Assembly: GCA_965224205.1 (NCBI GenBank)
Contig: CBDCYN010000009.1
Span: 248,001 to 312,000 of the forward strand
From: CBDCYN01 sp965224205
GTDB taxonomy: Bacteria; Planctomycetota; Phycisphaerae; Phycisphaerales; Phycisphaeraceae
Direction: 5' to 3'
DNA: 64,000 nt
The notes beneath the pieces are model-generated. The model worked only from the letters and a program-made list of their open reading frames with translations, made no database searches and was not told the DNA's origin. This document shows, piece by piece, positions 1 to 8,456 of the stretch. Within the stretch, counting starts at the first letter, position 1, and the number at the start of each line of letters is the position of its first letter. The position numbers were made by a program, and so were the translations under genes.

Positions 1-1209
1 GCGTTCGACAGCGTCAACGATCACCACAACCCCCGCCACCACGTCCTGCCGGGGACCTACGCCAGCACGACCCCGATCTCCGTGATTGCCAAGTCGTGGG
101 TCCTCACGCCCCACGGCAACCCCGACGGTTCTAAGAACAACCACTGGGACCCGTACATGGAGGTCGATTCGAGCATGAACTCTCCGTATGTGAAGGTCCT
201 CCGCAGCGGCGACCCCGTCCCGAACATCCCCGGGTTCCAGGACCAGGCATCGATCGAGCAGTTCCTCGTCGACTACGTCAACCCGGCATCGGGCACGGTC
301 GAGCTGGGGCCCAATCAGGCGATCTTCCTGTTCGAACTGGGTGAGACCGACCTCACCAGCCCCGCGGCCGACTTCCAGGACCTCGTCGTCCTGGTGACCC
401 TCTCCGAAGCCGCCACCGACCTGGCGACCACGACGGTCTCGGCCGGTTCGGTGTCCGGGTCGATCAACATCAACCCTAGCAACAGCCCGCGTCACCGGTT
501 CGTGCTCACCAAGGCTGACGGGTCCGTCCTCGACCGTGACGATCTGCACGAGAACGCCCCGATCGACGTCAACGGCGTGCTCTACAGCGGCCCGGCGGCC
601 AGCGTCCGCGTCAAGCCCAAGGGCAACGGGACTCAGGAGGACCTGGTCGTCGACGGTGCCGTGTTCACGATCGACAACAGCACGACATACCTGCTGTCGG
701 CGTCGGGGATGACCGTGACCGTCCGCAACGACCACGTCTCCGGCGGCAAGGCCATGGGCCAGTGGTGGATCGACGTCACCTCGGGCAGCTCGTCGATCGA
801 AGAGGGTGACGGCACCGACGACCCGGCGTCGAACAGCCAGATCATCCTCGTGGATCAACGCACCGGCACGTTCGAGACTCAGATGATTCTAACTCGCCCC
901 TACGATGGCCTGGCCTCGGCCGACGGACAAACCTTCTACGCGGCCAGTGGGTCGATGGTCTACAAGATCGATACGGTCAACCAGACTGAGACCTTGCTCA
1001 AGAACCACGTGATCGGCAACTTCACCGGAATGGGGTTCGCGGGTTCGACCCTCTACGCCTTCGGTTCGGTCACCGACAAGCTCTACCCGATCAGCACAGC
1101 CAACGGGTCGATCACCGGATTGGGGATCAGCATGGGTGTTCAGAACCTGGGCACGGTGGTGTTCTCGCCGTCCGCGGCGGAAACCACGGGCCTAGCGAAC
1201 TACGACTGA
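1..1209 (+). CDS. 3' part of an unknown, probably secreted protein
   Basis: The reading frame is open from the first base of the window, so the 5' end is missing; 402 codons are visible before the TGA. I do not recognise a family. The first half is rich in Asp, Asn, Thr and Val with several GxV/GxN strands, as in extracellular beta-rich proteins. The last ~120 residues contain repeated strand-turn units (IILVDQRTGTFETQMIL, FYAASGSMVYKIDT, LYAFGSVTDKLYPI) resembling blades of a beta-propeller of the PQQ/kelch sort. There is no sorting signal or membrane helix at the C-terminus. A stem-loop followed by seven T lies 34 bases after the stop. An extracellular or periplasmic role is inference only. 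Confidence 0.6.
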   Translation, partial: AFDSVNDHHNPRHHVLPGTYASTTPISVIAKSWVLTPHGNPDGSKNNHWDPYMEVDSSMNSPYVKVLRSGDPVPNIPGFQDQASIEQFLVDYVNPASGTVELGPNQAIFLFELGETDLTSPAADFQDLVVLVTLSEAATDLATTTVSAGSVSGSININPSNSPRHRFVLTKADGSVLDRDDLHENAPIDVNGVLYSGPAASVRVKPKGNGTQEDLVVDGAVFTIDNSTTYLLSASGMTVTVRNDHVSGGKAMGQWWIDVTSGSSSIEEGDGTDDPASNSQIILVDQRTGTFETQMILTRPYDGLASADGQTFYAASGSMVYKIDTVNQTETLLKNHVIGNFTGMGFAGSTLYAFGSVTDKLYPISTANGSITGLGISMGVQNLGTVVFSPSAAETTGLANYD

Positions 1210-1242
1210 ACCTGTTCCCTACAGAAACGGATACAACCCACA

Positions 1243-1275
1243 CGGGGCTCGCCACACGCGGGCTCCGCTTTTTTT
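1243..1275 (+). terminator. Rho-independent terminator of the first gene
   Basis: CGGGGCTC (1243-1250) pairs with GGGCTCCG (1260-1267), using two G-U pairs, around a 9-base loop. A run of seven T (1269-1275) follows. It sits just downstream of the stop at 1209. Confidence 0.6.
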
Positions 1276-1280
1276 ATCGC

Positions 1281-1388
1281 GTATCCCGGTTTCATGTACG
1301 ACATAAGAACGTCTGGTTATTCGGAAGAACCCGCTGCCTTACGGTCGCGGCTCGCTGGGGGCGTCGTACACCATTTCGGGAAACGCTC
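1281..1388 (+). repeat. Dispersed repeat family A, copy 1
   Basis: This stretch matches the reverse strand of 61909-62031. It shares the start GTATCCCG.TTTCATGTACGA, then TCTGGTTATTCG, then a best-conserved core of ~50 bases (CGGTCGCGGCTCGCTGGG ... CCATTTCGGGAAACGCTCT). A third, shorter copy of the core is at 43822-43871. Between the outer and core blocks copy 1 is shorter by about 12 bases. No function is evident. Confidence 0.7.
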
Positions 1389-1547
1389 TAGATCCCCCCT
1401 GCGTCCCATCATGAGGTGGATCCGATCATCCCCCAACGTCCACACCGCTACGTCCTACTGGGCATCGCTCTGGATATGTACCCTAATGACCTTGCCCCGA
1501 TCGATGGCCAAAAACGTCACGTCGATTCCTTTCTGTGAGGCGTCTCC

Positions 1548-1650
1548 TATAAGCATCCCAGTTAAAATGACGGCACGACTTGTGAACGCGGCAAGAAAAT
1601 GGTCGGTGTCCAACGCCTCCACGATGCGGTATTTTTACGCAGCGCGTCTC
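1548..1650 (-). repeat. Dispersed repeat family C, copy 4 (most diverged)
   Basis: On the reverse strand this matches the three 105-base copies at 26703, 27397 and 35954. Shared blocks include TTGGACACCG, TTGCCGCGT.CAC, TGCCG..ATTT and GGGATG..TATAG. The terminal hairpin is kept in shorter form (ACGC, 3-base loop, GCGT). It abuts the palindromic element that follows. Confidence 0.65.
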
Positions 1651-1656
1651 TTTCCT

Positions 1657-1784
1657 TGTGAGAAGCATATAAACCCGAGATTGGGTGCCACTGGCTGCAT
1701 GTCACCCAGTGTTTTGAATCGACGTCTGTCGCACTGGCGGGCGTGCAGCCAGTGGCACCCCCTTTGTCACACACGGTCTGTGAG
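1657..1784. repeat. Palindromic (REP-like) element inserted in a duplicated sequence
   Basis: A perfect 17-base inverted repeat, GGGTGCCACTGGCTGCA at 1683-1699 and its complement at 1744-1760, encloses 44 bases. The outer sequence (1657-1691 plus 1766-1784) recurs without the palindrome at 5049-5100, which looks like an empty site. The right arm with its neighbour (1731-1760) also recurs at 31355-31384. Repeat copies A1 and C4 and this element fill most of the 617 bases between the first gene and dnaK; the rest shows no gene. Confidence 0.6.
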
Positions 1785-1826
1785 TCACCCAATTTTCGGG
1801 TGGTCTGATGAGTCGTCGGACCGGAA

Positions 1827-3734
1827 CTACTCTTCTTTGACTTCGAACTCCGCATCGATGACGTCGTCGTCACTATCGGTGTCGGCGTTTCCTCCCGAGG
1901 CCCTATCTGATCCTCCAGCCCCGGCGGTCGTGCCGGCCATCTGCTCATAGAACGCCTTGCCGATCTCCTGAGCCTGATGGTTGAGTGTTTCCAGTGCCCG
2001 TTTGATCGCCACGGGGTCGTCGCCCTTGACCTTGGACTCCACGTCGTTGATCGCCGACTCGACCTTGCCGCGGTCCTCGGCTGAGACCTTATCCCCGTGC
2101 TCTTCGAGCTGTTTGCGGATCTGGTAGATCGTGTTCTCGGCCTGGTTGCGGGCGTCGACGAGGTCCCGCTTCTTACGGTCTTCATCGGCGTGGGACTCGG
2201 CATCCTTCTTCATCTGCTCGATCTCACCATCTGATAACCCCGACGAGCCCTTGATCTCGATGTTTTGGCTCTTGCCGGTGGCTTTGTCCTTGGCCGAGAC
2301 GTTGAGGATCCCGTTCGCATCGAGCGCAAACTCGACCTCGACCTGCGGCTCGCCGCGCGGGGCAGCGGGGATGCCGGTGAGGTCGAACTTGCCCAGCGTT
2401 CGGTTATCGTTGGCCATGGTGCGTTCGCCCTGGAGGACATGGATCGTCACCGCGGTCTGGTTGTCGGAATAGGTCGTGAATGTTTCGCTCTTGGACGTGG
2501 GGATCGTGGTGTTGCGTTCGATGAGCTTGGTCATGACCCCGCCCGCGGTCTCGATACCCAGACTTAGCGGGGTGACGTCCAGCAGCAGGACGTCCTTGAC
2601 GTCGCCTTCGAGGACGGCGCCCTGGATTGCGGCCCCAACCGCCACGACCTCGTCCGGGTTGATCGAACGGTTGGGCTCTTTCTCAAAGATCTCCTTACAC
2701 AGCTCCTGGACCTTCGGAATCCGCGTCGAGCCGCCGACCAAAACGACCTCCTGGATGTCCCCGGCTTTGAGCTTCGCATCCTTAAGAGCCGCGACCACTG
2801 GGCCGCGGCAGCGATCGAAGAGGTCTTCGCACAACTGCTCAAACTTGGCGCGGGTGATCGAGACCTGTAAGTGCTTGGGGCCTTCGTTCGTAGCGGTGAT
2901 GAAAGGCAGGTTCACAGTCGTCTCCTGCGCCGACGACAGCTCGCACTTGGCCTTCTCAGCCGCTTCTTTGAGGCGTTGCAGGGCCATCGGGTCTTTGCGC
3001 AGATCGATGCTCTCCTGCTTCTTGAATTCGTCAGCGAGGTGGTCGATGAGCCGCTGGTCGAAATCGTCGCCACCGAGGTGGCCGTCTCCGTTAGTCGATA
3101 GCACCTCAAAGACCCCGTCGCCGATATCAAGGATGGATATATCGAACGTCCCGCCCCCGAGGTCGAACACCGCGACCTTCTCGTTAGCTTTCTTATCAAG
3201 GCCGTATGCCAAGGCGGCGGCGGTCGGTTCGTTGATGATCCGCTCGACCTGGAGCCCGGCAATCTGCCCGGCTTCCTTCGTGGCTTGCCGTTGAGAGTCA
3301 TTGAAGTACGCCGGGACAGTGATCACCGCTTTTTCGACCTTCTCGCCGAGGTAGTCCTCCGCGGTTTTCTTAAGGTCCTGGAGGATCATCGCGCTGATCT
3401 CCTGGGGCGTGTAGTCCTTGTCGCGGACCTTGACCTTGACCAGCTCGCCCTGATCCCCGACGACCTCATAGGGCACGAGTTTTTCTTCCTGCTGCACCTC
3501 GTCGTGCCGCCGGCCCATGAACCGCTTGATCGAAAACACGGTGTTCTTGGGGTTGGTGATCTGCTGGTGCTTGGCGGGCTGACCCACGAGGCGCTCGCCC
3601 TTGTCCGTGAACGCGACGATCGACGGGGTGATCCGGTTGCCCGAGGCATTGATGAGCACCTTGGGCTGGCCGGCTTCCATGATCGCCACGACCGAGTTTG
3701 TCGTACCTAAATCGATCCCGATAGTTTTAGCCAT
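1827..3734 (-). CDS. dnaK: Chaperone DnaK (Hsp70)
   Basis: ATP-driven Hsp70 chaperone of the cytoplasm; works with a DnaJ-type co-chaperone and GrpE in protein folding. The protein has 635 residues, normal for the family. The nucleotide-binding domain starts with GIDLGTTNS and contains the phosphate-2 loop VFDLGGGTFD and the GGSTRIP motif. The substrate-binding domain follows around residues 385-505, then the helical lid. The acidic tail ends DAEFEVKEE. ATG at 3734 is preferred over the adjoining GTG at 3737 because GAGG lies seven bases upstream. No grpE or canonical dnaJ is adjacent; a CbpA-type DnaJ is at 27.7 kb. No CIRCE element is visible upstream, so heat regulation cannot be read from the sequence. 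Confidence 0.97.
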   Translation of the reverse strand: MAKTIGIDLGTTNSVVAIMEAGQPKVLINASGNRITPSIVAFTDKGERLVGQPAKHQQITNPKNTVFSIKRFMGRRHDEVQQEEKLVPYEVVGDQGELVKVKVRDKDYTPQEISAMILQDLKKTAEDYLGEKVEKAVITVPAYFNDSQRQATKEAGQIAGLQVERIINEPTAAALAYGLDKKANEKVAVFDLGGGTFDISILDIGDGVFEVLSTNGDGHLGGDDFDQRLIDHLADEFKKQESIDLRKDPMALQRLKEAAEKAKCELSSAQETTVNLPFITATNEGPKHLQVSITRAKFEQLCEDLFDRCRGPVVAALKDAKLKAGDIQEVVLVGGSTRIPKVQELCKEIFEKEPNRSINPDEVVAVGAAIQGAVLEGDVKDVLLLDVTPLSLGIETAGGVMTKLIERNTTIPTSKSETFTTYSDNQTAVTIHVLQGERTMANDNRTLGKFDLTGIPAAPRGEPQVEVEFALDANGILNVSAKDKATGKSQNIEIKGSSGLSDGEIEQMKKDAESHADEDRKKRDLVDARNQAENTIYQIRKQLEEHGDKVSAEDRGKVESAINDVESKVKGDDPVAIKRALETLNHQAQEIGKAFYEQMAGTTAGAGGSDRASGGNADTDSDDDVIDAEFEVKEE

Positions 3735-4491
3735 CACAAAACCTCGCTTGCTGGGTCATCCGTAGGTTGTCGACATCTTCCTTGAGGAGTCGATCCGAGA
3801 CAATCTCACTTCATGGATTGCTCTTGTGTTGATTCAACAGGCCACCGTTCGTGGCTTGGTGAATGCACCGTTGTTTCTTCGCATAAGGCATCAAGAAAAT
3901 CACCGCAGAAGCTTGCTGAACCAGAGCATCTCTAGGCTCGAAATTCTCCATCCGGACAGTCCCGGGCGGCTTCATAGGATGCCTTCGCTAGAGATTAATA
4001 CAAAACCGGTGCCAAGGCCATCGATGGCCACAGTCCCCAGAATGACGGAAGGATCGGTGTTTCAAGCCGGCCGTCACCCCCGAGGCCTGCCACCGGTTCC
4101 TTTCTCATCGCCACGACTGCCAATATGACACGACGCCCGGGCCATTGAATCGTGTCCGGTTTCAACCACATACGTGGTTCGACCTAGTGCTCTGTCACGA
4201 CCCAATTTTCGGGTTAGGCCTCTTGCGAGCCCCGTCCGCGGATCATCCGAAGATCACGTTACCGTCGTCGAGGTCGGATCGCGCCATGTGTCATCGCCGT
4301 GTTCAAGACCGCGATCGGTTCTTTCTTGGATGCGATACAGGCCCGCCCTAACGGGAAGATCCTGAAAAATACACTTTTTTTGAGAAAAATCCGATATCTA
4401 GGCCAATCGACCTGAACAAACATCAACGTTTGGTTATGATTTTCAACTTCGGGACCGATACCGTTTTAATCCTGTTTTGGAGAGCCTGACG
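3735..4491. other. Intergenic region with no supported gene
   Basis: This stretch lies between the divergently transcribed dnaK and the HU gene. Short open frames here (e.g. 3826-4128) have no recognisable product and no ribosome binding site. A small fragment around 4186-4215 (ACCCAATTTTCGGGTT) resembles the end of the palindromic locus near 1790-1805. Promoters for both flanking genes must lie here, but I cannot pick a convincing -35/-10 pair. Confidence 0.5.
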
Positions 4492-4893
4492 ATGGCCAAA
4501 AAGACGATGAAGAAGTCGACGAAGAAAAAAACCACCAAGAAGACCGTCAAAAAAACCGCTAGCGCCAAACCCGTGAAGATCACCGCCCCGGCCAAGCCCT
4601 ACACCAAGAGCGAGACGTACAACACGATCGCCGAACACACCGACATCCCCAAGAAGCAGGTCGCCGCGGCGTTTGAAGTTTTGTCTGAGATCATCGGCAA
4701 ACACCTCGGCAAACGCGGCCCGGGCGTGTTTACGCTGCCGGGCTTGATGAAGCTCACCGTCAAGCGCAAACCCGCCACGAAAGCCCGCAAGGGCATCAAC
4801 CCGTTCACCGGCGAGCAGATCATGATCAAGGCCAAACCAGCCCGCAACGTGGTCCGCGTCCGTCCGCTCAAGAACCTCAATGAGATGGTCTGA
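4492..4893 (+). CDS. HU-family DNA-binding protein with a lysine-rich N-terminal tail
   Basis: Nucleoid-associated protein that binds and bends DNA. The 133 residues split into a tail of about 35 residues made almost entirely of Lys, Thr and Ala (MAKKTMKKSTKKKTTKK), reminiscent of histone H1, and an HU/IHF fold (SETYNTIAEHTDIPKKQV ... FTLPGLMKLTVKRKPATKA). The DNA-binding arm is NPFTGEQIMIKAKPAR. The ATG at 4492 has GGAG nine bases upstream. A strong terminator follows. Lys-rich tails on HU occur in several bacterial groups including Planctomycetota; here the tail is N-terminal. Confidence 0.9.
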   Translation: MAKKTMKKSTKKKTTKKTVKKTASAKPVKITAPAKPYTKSETYNTIAEHTDIPKKQVAAAFEVLSEIIGKHLGKRGPGVFTLPGLMKLTVKRKPATKARKGINPFTGEQIMIKAKPARNVVRVRPLKNLNEMV

Positions 4894-4930
4894 ATCTCCG
4901 CAGGGCTAACAAATCGTAGCACAAACCCGA

Positions 4931-4961
4931 AACCCCCGACGCCACGCGTCAGGGGTTTTTT
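4931..4961 (+). terminator. Rho-independent terminator of the HU gene
   Basis: CCCC.GACGC pairs with GCGTC.GGGG around a 3-base loop with one C-A mismatch, followed by six T. It lies about 40 bases after the HU stop codon. Confidence 0.85.
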
Positions 4962-5048
4962 GTGGTGTGCCTCCTCAGTGATAAACAGGTCATGGACGAA
5001 CCGCACGAGGCTGAACCCGCCCTTACCGAACCGGGTTAAGAACGTGTG

Positions 5049-5100
5049 TGTGAAGCATATCAACCCGATATGGTGTGCCACGTCTCACACACGGTCTAAG
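5049..5100. repeat. Second copy of the 1657-1784 repeat without the palindrome
   Basis: TGAAGCATATCAACCCGA and TCACACACGGTCT match the two outer parts of the locus at 1657-1784, but the ~75-base palindromic insert is absent. The annotated stop of the next gene (5096) falls inside this repeat. Confidence 0.55.
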
Positions 5101-5620
5101 AAGCGCGTCGCCAAGGCCGCCGGGGCAAACGCAGCGGCTTCGCTGCGTGTCGATCTGGGCCCATGCGGATGGTTGACCCGTACCAACCTAGACCGCTGCG
5201 TGTCCGAGAGGAATCAAAGGTAGGGCGGACCGGCCACCCAGATAAACCGTCCGCCCTTTGCCGGGGCCGCCGCCACAACAACATCAAGATCGCCACGTTG
5301 TATAGGGCGACGATAATCACCAGCCCCGCTAAGGCGTACTCGTGGGGCTGGTCATCGAGCGCCCGGTGGAAACAAAACAGATTGCCCCACTGGTACAGCC
5401 CAGCCTCAAGCCCTTTGCTGCCCAAGACCGCCGCCCACGGCGCGTTCGGGAAATCTTCACGAAACACCCGTGGCAGATCCGGGATCATCGCCCACAGCCC
5501 GCCTGCCGACATCAGCCCCGGGACCCACCGCCATCCCCGTTTGAGGATCAGGCACCCCAACCCGCCCGCCGCCCCGGCGCAGCACATCCCCGTCGCAAAA
5601 TGCATCGTGGCCCAAGCCAT
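5096..5620 (-). CDS. Small membrane protein of unknown function
   Basis: 174 residues. Hydrophobic segments are visible at about 8-26 (GMCCAGAAGGLGCLIL), 33-47 (PGLMSAGGLWAMIPD) and 97-115 (ALAGLVIIVALYNVAILMLL). The central part contains HFATGM and IPDLPRV, which gives the look of an inner-membrane protein. The last ~50 residues are Arg/Pro rich and run into an intergenic repeat, so the true C-terminus may be shorter or altered by the repeat. It follows the nucleotide-sugar dehydrogenase after 36 bases on the same strand and is probably the last gene of that operon. A start five codons later (MHFATG) is equally possible; neither has a good ribosome binding site. Confidence 0.6.
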   Translation of the reverse strand: MAWATMHFATGMCCAGAAGGLGCLILKRGWRWVPGLMSAGGLWAMIPDLPRVFREDFPNAPWAAVLGSKGLEAGLYQWGNLFCFHRALDDQPHEYALAGLVIIVALYNVAILMLLWRRPRQRADGLSGWPVRPTFDSSRTRSGLGWYGSTIRMGPDRHAAKPLRLPRRPWRRAS

Positions 5621-5656
5621 GGTGAGTGCCCCACGGGATCGCCCCTGTACCGACCC

Positions 5657-7057
5657 CTAAGCGGCCTGCCGGGCCGGGCCGGGTTGTGGACGTGTTTCCC
5701 AACCCGCCCTGGGCTCGCTCGTAACACCTGTCCATGCTTGTTCGCTGACCAGGCTACGGGTGAGGTCGATCACGGTCTTGTCGCGAGCACGGATCCGGGC
5801 AAACGAAGCCATCGGCTTGGCGATCACGATCACCTCGGCTTGGCGTAACGCCTCGTCCAGGTCGTGACACATCAATCCGCTGAGATTAGGCAGGTGACGG
5901 CGGATGTACGCGCTGTTAGCGCCCACGAGTTGGGCTGGATGTAGATCCGGGTCGTAGACGGTCAGCGGTACCCCCCGACCCAACAGACGCCGCGCCAGCT
6001 CGACTGCGGGGCTCTCTCGCAGGTCGTCGGTACCCGGCTTGAACGTCAGCCCCAGAAGCAATGTCGGCCGACACCCGTGCCGCAACACCCGGTGAACCTC
6101 CCGAGCCAGATGTGATTCGTTGCTGGGCAGGACCGATTCCATCAGAGGCAGGTTCAACCCCCACCGCTGGCCCTGGGCCACGAGCGACCGGGTATCCTTG
6201 GGCAGGCACGACCCACCGAAGGCGAAACCCGGCTTGAGATACGCCGGGGAGATATTGAGCTTGTCATCGCAGCACAGCGTATCCATCACACGCGCCGGGT
6301 CGGCCCCCACCGCCTCGGCCAAGGCCGTGACCTCGTTGGCGAAATCGATCTTGATCGCGTGGAACACGTTGCACGCGTGCTTCATCAGCTCACTCTCGGA
6401 CAGCTCCAGGCAGATTGTCGGGGCCTCGACCCCTCGGTAGATCCGTTCCACCTGCCGGCGCACCGCGGGTCGGTCTTGGCGCTCGGCCCCGATGACGATC
6501 ATCGCCGGTCGGTCCCAATCCGACATCGCGCTGCCCTCACGCAGGAACTCGGGGTGGTGGCAGACGACGATGTTGGGGTTGCCCGCATGGAGGGTCGGGG
6601 CCACGTGCATCCGGGTCGTGCCAGGCGGAACGGTGGAGCGGATCATCACCACTGGGGGTTCAGCGTGATCCACCAGGGCCTGGGCCAACTGCTGGGTCAC
6701 CGTTTGGATCGACCTCAAGTCCACCATCCCCGAACCATCGACTGGGGTGCCGACGCAGATCATCACGACCTGCGCCCGTTTGACCGCCTCATCGACCCGA
6801 TCGGTGACCGTCAATCGACCGGCGACAAACTCCTCCCGGTACGCCGCGGGCAGACCCGGCTCGTTCACGGGGCAGCGCCCTTGTTTGAACATGTCTTGTT
6901 TGGTCGGGTTGGTCTCGACACCGATCACGCGGCAGCCGTGTTCAGCCAGCTTCACGGCGCTGACGGTTCCGACGTAACCCAGGCCGATGACCGCGACGGT
7001 CGGCATCGAGGCGGCGGCGCCTGGCCTAAAGCGAGTTGTTGGATTCGTATCGATCAT
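5657..7057 (-). CDS. GDP-mannose / UDP-glucose 6-dehydrogenase family protein
   Basis: NAD-dependent four-electron oxidation of a nucleotide sugar to the uronic acid, supplying precursors for an acidic polysaccharide. The 466 residues show the Rossmann motif GLGYVG (residues 25-30), the EFLREG segment (170-175) and the catalytic cysteine in FGGSCLPKD (Cys284). CLPKD is typical of GDP-mannose dehydrogenases such as AlgD, whereas UDP-glucose dehydrogenases usually have CFPKD, so a GDP-mannose substrate is more likely but not certain. Its ATG overlaps the stop of the preceding glycosyltransferase (ATGA at 7054-7057), showing translational coupling. MPTVAV at residue 18 is an alternative start. 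Confidence 0.88.
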   Translation of the reverse strand: MIDTNPTTRFRPGAAASMPTVAVIGLGYVGTVSAVKLAEHGCRVIGVETNPTKQDMFKQGRCPVNEPGLPAAYREEFVAGRLTVTDRVDEAVKRAQVVMICVGTPVDGSGMVDLRSIQTVTQQLAQALVDHAEPPVVMIRSTVPPGTTRMHVAPTLHAGNPNIVVCHHPEFLREGSAMSDWDRPAMIVIGAERQDRPAVRRQVERIYRGVEAPTICLELSESELMKHACNVFHAIKIDFANEVTALAEAVGADPARVMDTLCCDDKLNISPAYLKPGFAFGGSCLPKDTRSLVAQGQRWGLNLPLMESVLPSNESHLAREVHRVLRHGCRPTLLLGLTFKPGTDDLRESPAVELARRLLGRGVPLTVYDPDLHPAQLVGANSAYIRRHLPNLSGLMCHDLDEALRQAEVIVIAKPMASFARIRARDKTVIDLTRSLVSEQAWTGVTSEPRAGWETRPQPGPARQAA

Positions 7058-8391
7058 CAGGCGGCCTCCTTGAGGGGTGTTTCGATAACCGTGGGTCGCA
7101 CGTTGCGCGTGGGGTAGACAGCCGCCGCGGGGTCTTGGCGACGGATCAAAGCCGGCGCAGCGACCCTAAACGGTCGGCCACGTAAATGGCCTAGCCAATC
7201 GACCAGCCTCTTGGCGGCCCGGGACCAGCTGTGGTGGGTCTTGACCCACACCCGGGCACGCCGCCCCTTACGGGCGGCCCAGATCCGGTTGGCCCACACC
7301 CGCTCGATGGTGGTGACCCATTGTTCGGGGCGGTGGCAGATCAAAGCGGGCTGCTGGTGAGGGTCGATCGCGAGCCCATCGAGTGTCCTTGGGGTGGCGA
7401 CGATCGGCTTGGCCATGGCAGCGGCCTCGAGCAGCTTGTTCTTGATCCCCCCCCCACGGCGCATCGGCAACACCACCGCGGCGGCGGCGTGGGCATGAGG
7501 ACGGATATCGTCGACCGCACCCACCAGCTCGATACCCGAGGCTGAGGTTAGGGCCTGGACCCGCGGGTTGGGGTTCTTCCCAATGATCTTCCAGGTAGCA
7601 TCGGGGTTGCGCCTCTTCAGTGCGGGCCAGATCCGCTTAGCGAACCAGCACACCGCGTCGATGTTCGGCTCGAAGTCGAGGCGGCCCCAAAAAATCAGGC
7701 TCTTGCCCGGGACCCGCGGGGGATCGGTTCGGCTGGGGTGAAAATAATGGAGGTCCACGCCGTTGTGGATCGTCGTCCCTTGACGCACCCCGGCTAAGCG
7801 TGTCAATAGCTTGGTGTCGGTGCGGTTGACTCCGATACCCGCGTCGAGCCCGCGGGTGAACAACGCTTCTAGACCGGCGTAGACCATGGCCTTTCGCAGG
7901 CGCATCGGCATCGCCCCCGGGGGGTCAGACCGCAGACACGACAGATGGAAACGGATCGGTTCGTCCGCAGCGTACCAAGCGCGGATCAATCCATTTTCGG
8001 GCGCGACACCGCGTAGCATCAACGGGGCGTGCTGGCCCAATCCGATCACGGCTGATGGACGGTAACGGTCGATCAAAGGGATGACCCCAGCCAATGATTT
8101 GGCGTCCAACGCTTGATGATGCGCGAGCTTGACGCGTAACGGCTTGGCCAATCCGGACCACCCGTCCAAGAAGCGTTTCATGTCCTGGGCCGTTGCCGTC
8201 GGCCAGCCGATCGTCTTGTCGAGCAGTCTTTGCGGGGCGTCCGACGGTGGCGGGATCATCGAGGCCACCCCGCACCGCAAGCCCATCCTCTCGAGCTGGT
8301 CTGACATGTGGTACCCGCGGATCCTGTACCCCTGATCCAGCGGCCACAACGATCCTTCACTGATGAAAAGAATGTCGAGTTTTTTATCCAT
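7057..8391 (-). CDS. Glycosyltransferase family 4 protein (exopolysaccharide type)
   Basis: Cytoplasmic or membrane-associated sugar transferase with the GT-B fold, 444 residues. The acceptor half begins LDILFISEGSLWPLDQGYRIR; the donor half contains HNGVDLHYFHP, LIFWGRLDFEPNIDAV and RRGGGIKNKLLEAAAMAKP. This resembles the sugar transferases found in exopolysaccharide and PEP-CTERM-associated clusters. The gene lies in a run with a second GT4 enzyme upstream (66-base gap) and the dehydrogenase downstream (overlap). The three Gly of the GGG motif are all encoded by GGG, giving a run of nine G (7447-7455 as C on the + strand) in the middle of the gene. Confidence 0.9.
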   Translation of the reverse strand: MDKKLDILFISEGSLWPLDQGYRIRGYHMSDQLERMGLRCGVASMIPPPSDAPQRLLDKTIGWPTATAQDMKRFLDGWSGLAKPLRVKLAHHQALDAKSLAGVIPLIDRYRPSAVIGLGQHAPLMLRGVAPENGLIRAWYAADEPIRFHLSCLRSDPPGAMPMRLRKAMVYAGLEALFTRGLDAGIGVNRTDTKLLTRLAGVRQGTTIHNGVDLHYFHPSRTDPPRVPGKSLIFWGRLDFEPNIDAVCWFAKRIWPALKRRNPDATWKIIGKNPNPRVQALTSASGIELVGAVDDIRPHAHAAAAVVLPMRRGGGIKNKLLEAAAMAKPIVATPRTLDGLAIDPHQQPALICHRPEQWVTTIERVWANRIWAARKGRRARVWVKTHHSWSRAAKRLVDWLGHLRGRPFRVAAPALIRRQDPAAAVYPTRNVRPTVIETPLKEAA

Positions 8392-8456
8392 ATCGGCGAT
8401 CCGTGACGGTTATAGGAAACACCTGCCCGACCGAACCCAACCACGCGGCGTGGTCA

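Noticed and set aside
1294..1950. Open frame on the + strand across the dnaK 3' side
   Set aside because: It covers repeats A1, C4 and the palindrome and then the reverse strand of dnaK; no ribosome binding site and no family features.
3735..3830. CIRCE (HrcA) element upstream of dnaK
   Set aside because: TTAGCACTC-N9-GAGTGCTAA or a close variant is not present. A partial AGCACT direct repeat upstream of pyc is also not CIRCE.
3826..4128. 100-codon open frame between dnaK and the HU gene
   Set aside because: Composition and lack of a ribosome binding site argue against coding; no recognisable product.
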